From CATOSP01 sp965197545 (GTDB lineage: Bacteria; Chloroflexota; Dehalococcoidia; Lucifugimonadales; UBA3495): a DNA stretch of 64,000 nt. Under the pieces are notes generated by a model, which had not been told where the DNA came from, did not search any database, and worked only from the letters and a program-made list of their open reading frames with translations. This document shows positions 62,439 through 64,000 of the stretch, piece after piece. Location of the stretch: positions 2,170,001-2,234,000 of the forward strand of contig CBDANJ010000008.1 in NCBI GenBank assembly GCA_965197545.1, written 5' to 3'. How positions within the stretch are numbered: the stretch's first letter is position 1; every line of letters starts with the position of its first letter. The position numbers were made by a program, and so were the translations under genes.

Positions 62439-63782
62439 TCAAGTCCGGTCTACCAGATCGGGGTCTTCCCAGGGCTGGAGCCTGTCTTCGGGATTATCGT
62501 CGGCGCGGAGTCTGCGTATGAAGTACCTGACGGTGACCACCAACATAACCACCAGAAACAGACCGCCAAATAACCACACATCCAGATAGACCAGGGGTGA
62601 AGCGCGGGTTGGAGACCCCGGGGGAGCGCCCTCGAACCCACCATCCCAGTTCCTCCACTTGGACTCTAGTCCACCGGTGTCGAAACCGTAGGTCGCGGTC
62701 AACGCCCCGTCCACGGTGCGCCCCCGGCGCAACTCACCGAGGAAACGCCGGAACTGCTCCTCTCCGTGTTCCTCGACCAGGTAGGCGACGACACTTTCGG
62801 CCTTGAGGTAAAAAAAGCCGATGTCCGCGGGCTTCCCGGCGGAACTGCCCATCGCTTTAAGAGGCTCCCCACCGGAACTGAGGCTACGGCCGCTGTAGGG
62901 TCGGCTGCCCGGTTCTGCATAGCTGGCGAACCCTTCGTCCAACCAGTCCGGCAAGCTGTTAGCGGGGTCGCCAAGGGACTGATGCAACAGCAAATGGGCC
63001 GACTCGTGGACGATCAGTCCGGGATCAAGTCCCAGCCCCAGGAACACTCCCTTTTCGGGAAAGGCGAACCCGGCGAAGACGTGCTGTTTCGTAATGGTCT
63101 CGCTCTGGTGGGGAAACGCTCCCAGGGAGTCGGCACGCCTATTGTAGATGGTCCCCTTGATGGGCTGCGCCCCCTCCAAGCCCAGCAACGTTTGCACGCG
63201 CTCCAGTCCGGCTTCCACTTCGCCGGCGGTCCGGTCGACCCTGTACCTTGATGTGCCGTGGTGCTTGAGCAGCAGCGGTCCGATACGCGTCTGCTCCCAG
63301 CGAAAACGGGTGTCCTCGTATTCCAACACCTTTGCCGCAGTCTCGGTCTGATGGCCCTGAGAGTCCCGGAGTTGGTAGTAATACTCGATCTCCGTGCCTG
63401 GAGGCATGTAGTTGGCCCTGGCTGTCTTGAGATAGTAGTGTGCCGCGATGTCTTGGCCCGGTGTGAATGACGGGTAAGCGTACGACCAGACGCCGCCTCC
63501 CGCCAGGCGGTAACGCAACCGTATTTCTACGATATCCCTTGGAGCCTCAGCAGTCAGATTGAAGGCCACGTGGCTGGGAAAGTCCACGTCCCACGTATCC
63601 GAGACTATTCTGATTTGGGTCAAGGCAGACTGAGAAGGCCCAGCCGCCAGGGAAAAAAGCATCAACGCCGCGAGGACCGCGCCCAGCCCCACCCGGCGTT
63701 GCCTTAACCGGCATCTGCGGCGCAGCCCGGCGAAACATTCTTTTATCAACGAAGTGGCTGGTATCAACGAAATATCTGGCAT
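62439..63782 (-). CDS. Membrane-anchored peptidase-MA-like metalloprotease
   Basis: 447 residues. N-terminal hydrophobic segment VGLGAVLAALMLFSLAAG (31-48), an Ig-like beta region, then a gluzincin site: HESAH (259-263) and the third ligand Glu283 in WLDEGFASYAE. A second membrane helix lies near the end (about 398-424) before a basic cytoplasmic tail. Active site probably outside the membrane. Peptidase_MA_2 family; substrate unknown. Confidence 0.86.
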   Translation of the reverse strand: MPDISLIPATSLIKECFAGLRRRCRLRQRRVGLGAVLAALMLFSLAAGPSQSALTQIRIVSDTWDVDFPSHVAFNLTAEAPRDIVEIRLRYRLAGGGVWSYAYPSFTPGQDIAAHYYLKTARANYMPPGTEIEYYYQLRDSQGHQTETAAKVLEYEDTRFRWEQTRIGPLLLKHHGTSRYRVDRTAGEVEAGLERVQTLLGLEGAQPIKGTIYNRRADSLGAFPHQSETITKQHVFAGFAFPEKGVFLGLGLDPGLIVHESAHLLLHQSLGDPANSLPDWLDEGFASYAEPGSRPYSGRSLSSGGEPLKAMGSSAGKPADIGFFYLKAESVVAYLVEEHGEEQFRRFLGELRRGRTVDGALTATYGFDTGGLESKWRNWDGGFEGAPPGSPTRASPLVYLDVWLFGGLFLVVMLVVTVRYFIRRLRADDNPEDRLQPWEDPDLVDRT

Positions 63783-64000
63783 GTCCCAGCTATTATATCC
63801 CTCTTGCTGAGAGGAGGTATTTGGGCAATCTTTTAGACCTATTCCGTTGTTCTGGGATTTATTTCGACGATTGTCCGCAAAATTGCCACCAATAACGTTC
63901 TGTTATACGAATTATGAAACTAATACTAAGCATAATACGAAAATACTGACCACAGGTTGTTGATAGCAGTACATACGTTCTATATAATCTGAAACCCGCT
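63783..64000. other. AT-rich intergenic end of window
   Basis: Noticeably more AT-rich than the rest of the window. It contains several TATAAT/TATATAAT-like boxes (for example near 63980) that could be promoters for a gene beyond the window. No gene seen. Confidence 0.45.

Overview
Source organism (inference): a GC-rich bacterium whose gene content resembles Chloroflexota of the SAR202/Dehalococcoidia type. The indications are five luciferase-like flavin monooxygenases, two CaiB/BaiF CoA-transferases, three MCT-like MFS permeases, an HpaB hydroxylase, amidohydrolase and PuuE-like hydrolases, and NIPSNAP/ABM/VOC small-molecule enzymes. No rRNA or tRNA gene was seen, so taxonomy stays tentative. 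All positions and frames were worked out by eye; no database or folding program was used.

Layout. 1-35.8 kb is a gene-dense, mostly chromosomal catabolic region: FMN alpha-hydroxyacid dehydrogenase, TenA, TPR protein, acyl-CoA ligase, crotonase, CoA-transferase pair, GSA-type aminotransferase, glucose dehydrogenase, two thioredoxin-fold proteins, MFS permeases, fatty acid desaturase, a large Asp-box protein, HpaB, a Pht5-like protein, a ThDP enzyme, and a run of flavin monooxygenases with an amidohydrolase. Two copies of a roughly 100-bp MITE sit against stop codons at 5.9 and 31.1 kb.

35.8-46.9 kb is a wrecked accessory (defence) island and the most interesting part. Under the insertion elements lies the skeleton of one operon: a QueC-like gene, a TGT-like gene, a 72-codon gene and a CD-NTase-type nucleotidyltransferase. 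This matches the ancillary and cyclase genes of type IV CBASS (cap9, cap10, cdn). It is broken by IS630- and IS5-family elements and by MITEs, all inserted at TA. Removing each element plus one TA restores an open frame in cap9 (at two places), in cap10 and in the cyclase gene; the cyclase's second half is deleted. Downstream are a broken DUF4258/DUF2283 pair (perfect 23-bp tandem duplication) and a broken MNT/HepT pair (lost start codon; premature stop).

The transposase genes of the island are themselves riddled with 23-26-bp GC-rich palindromes (eleven copies in transposase genes, a twelfth in an intergenic repeat at 28.4 kb). They behave like ultra-short insertion elements. Several transposases appear to need a -1 frameshift at an A- or G-run.

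46.9-64 kb is again chromosomal: SMP-30 lactonase, flavin monooxygenase behind a good sigma-70-type promoter, VOC and NIPSNAP proteins, class V aminotransferase, PuuE-like deacetylase, amidase, AcoX-like NAD-kinase homologue, TauE/SafE exporter, thioredoxin reductase, sugar epimerase, GarR-like reductase, crotonase, lipoprotein cyclophilin, a DUF433/DUF5615 toxin-antitoxin pair and a membrane-anchored peptidase-MA protein.
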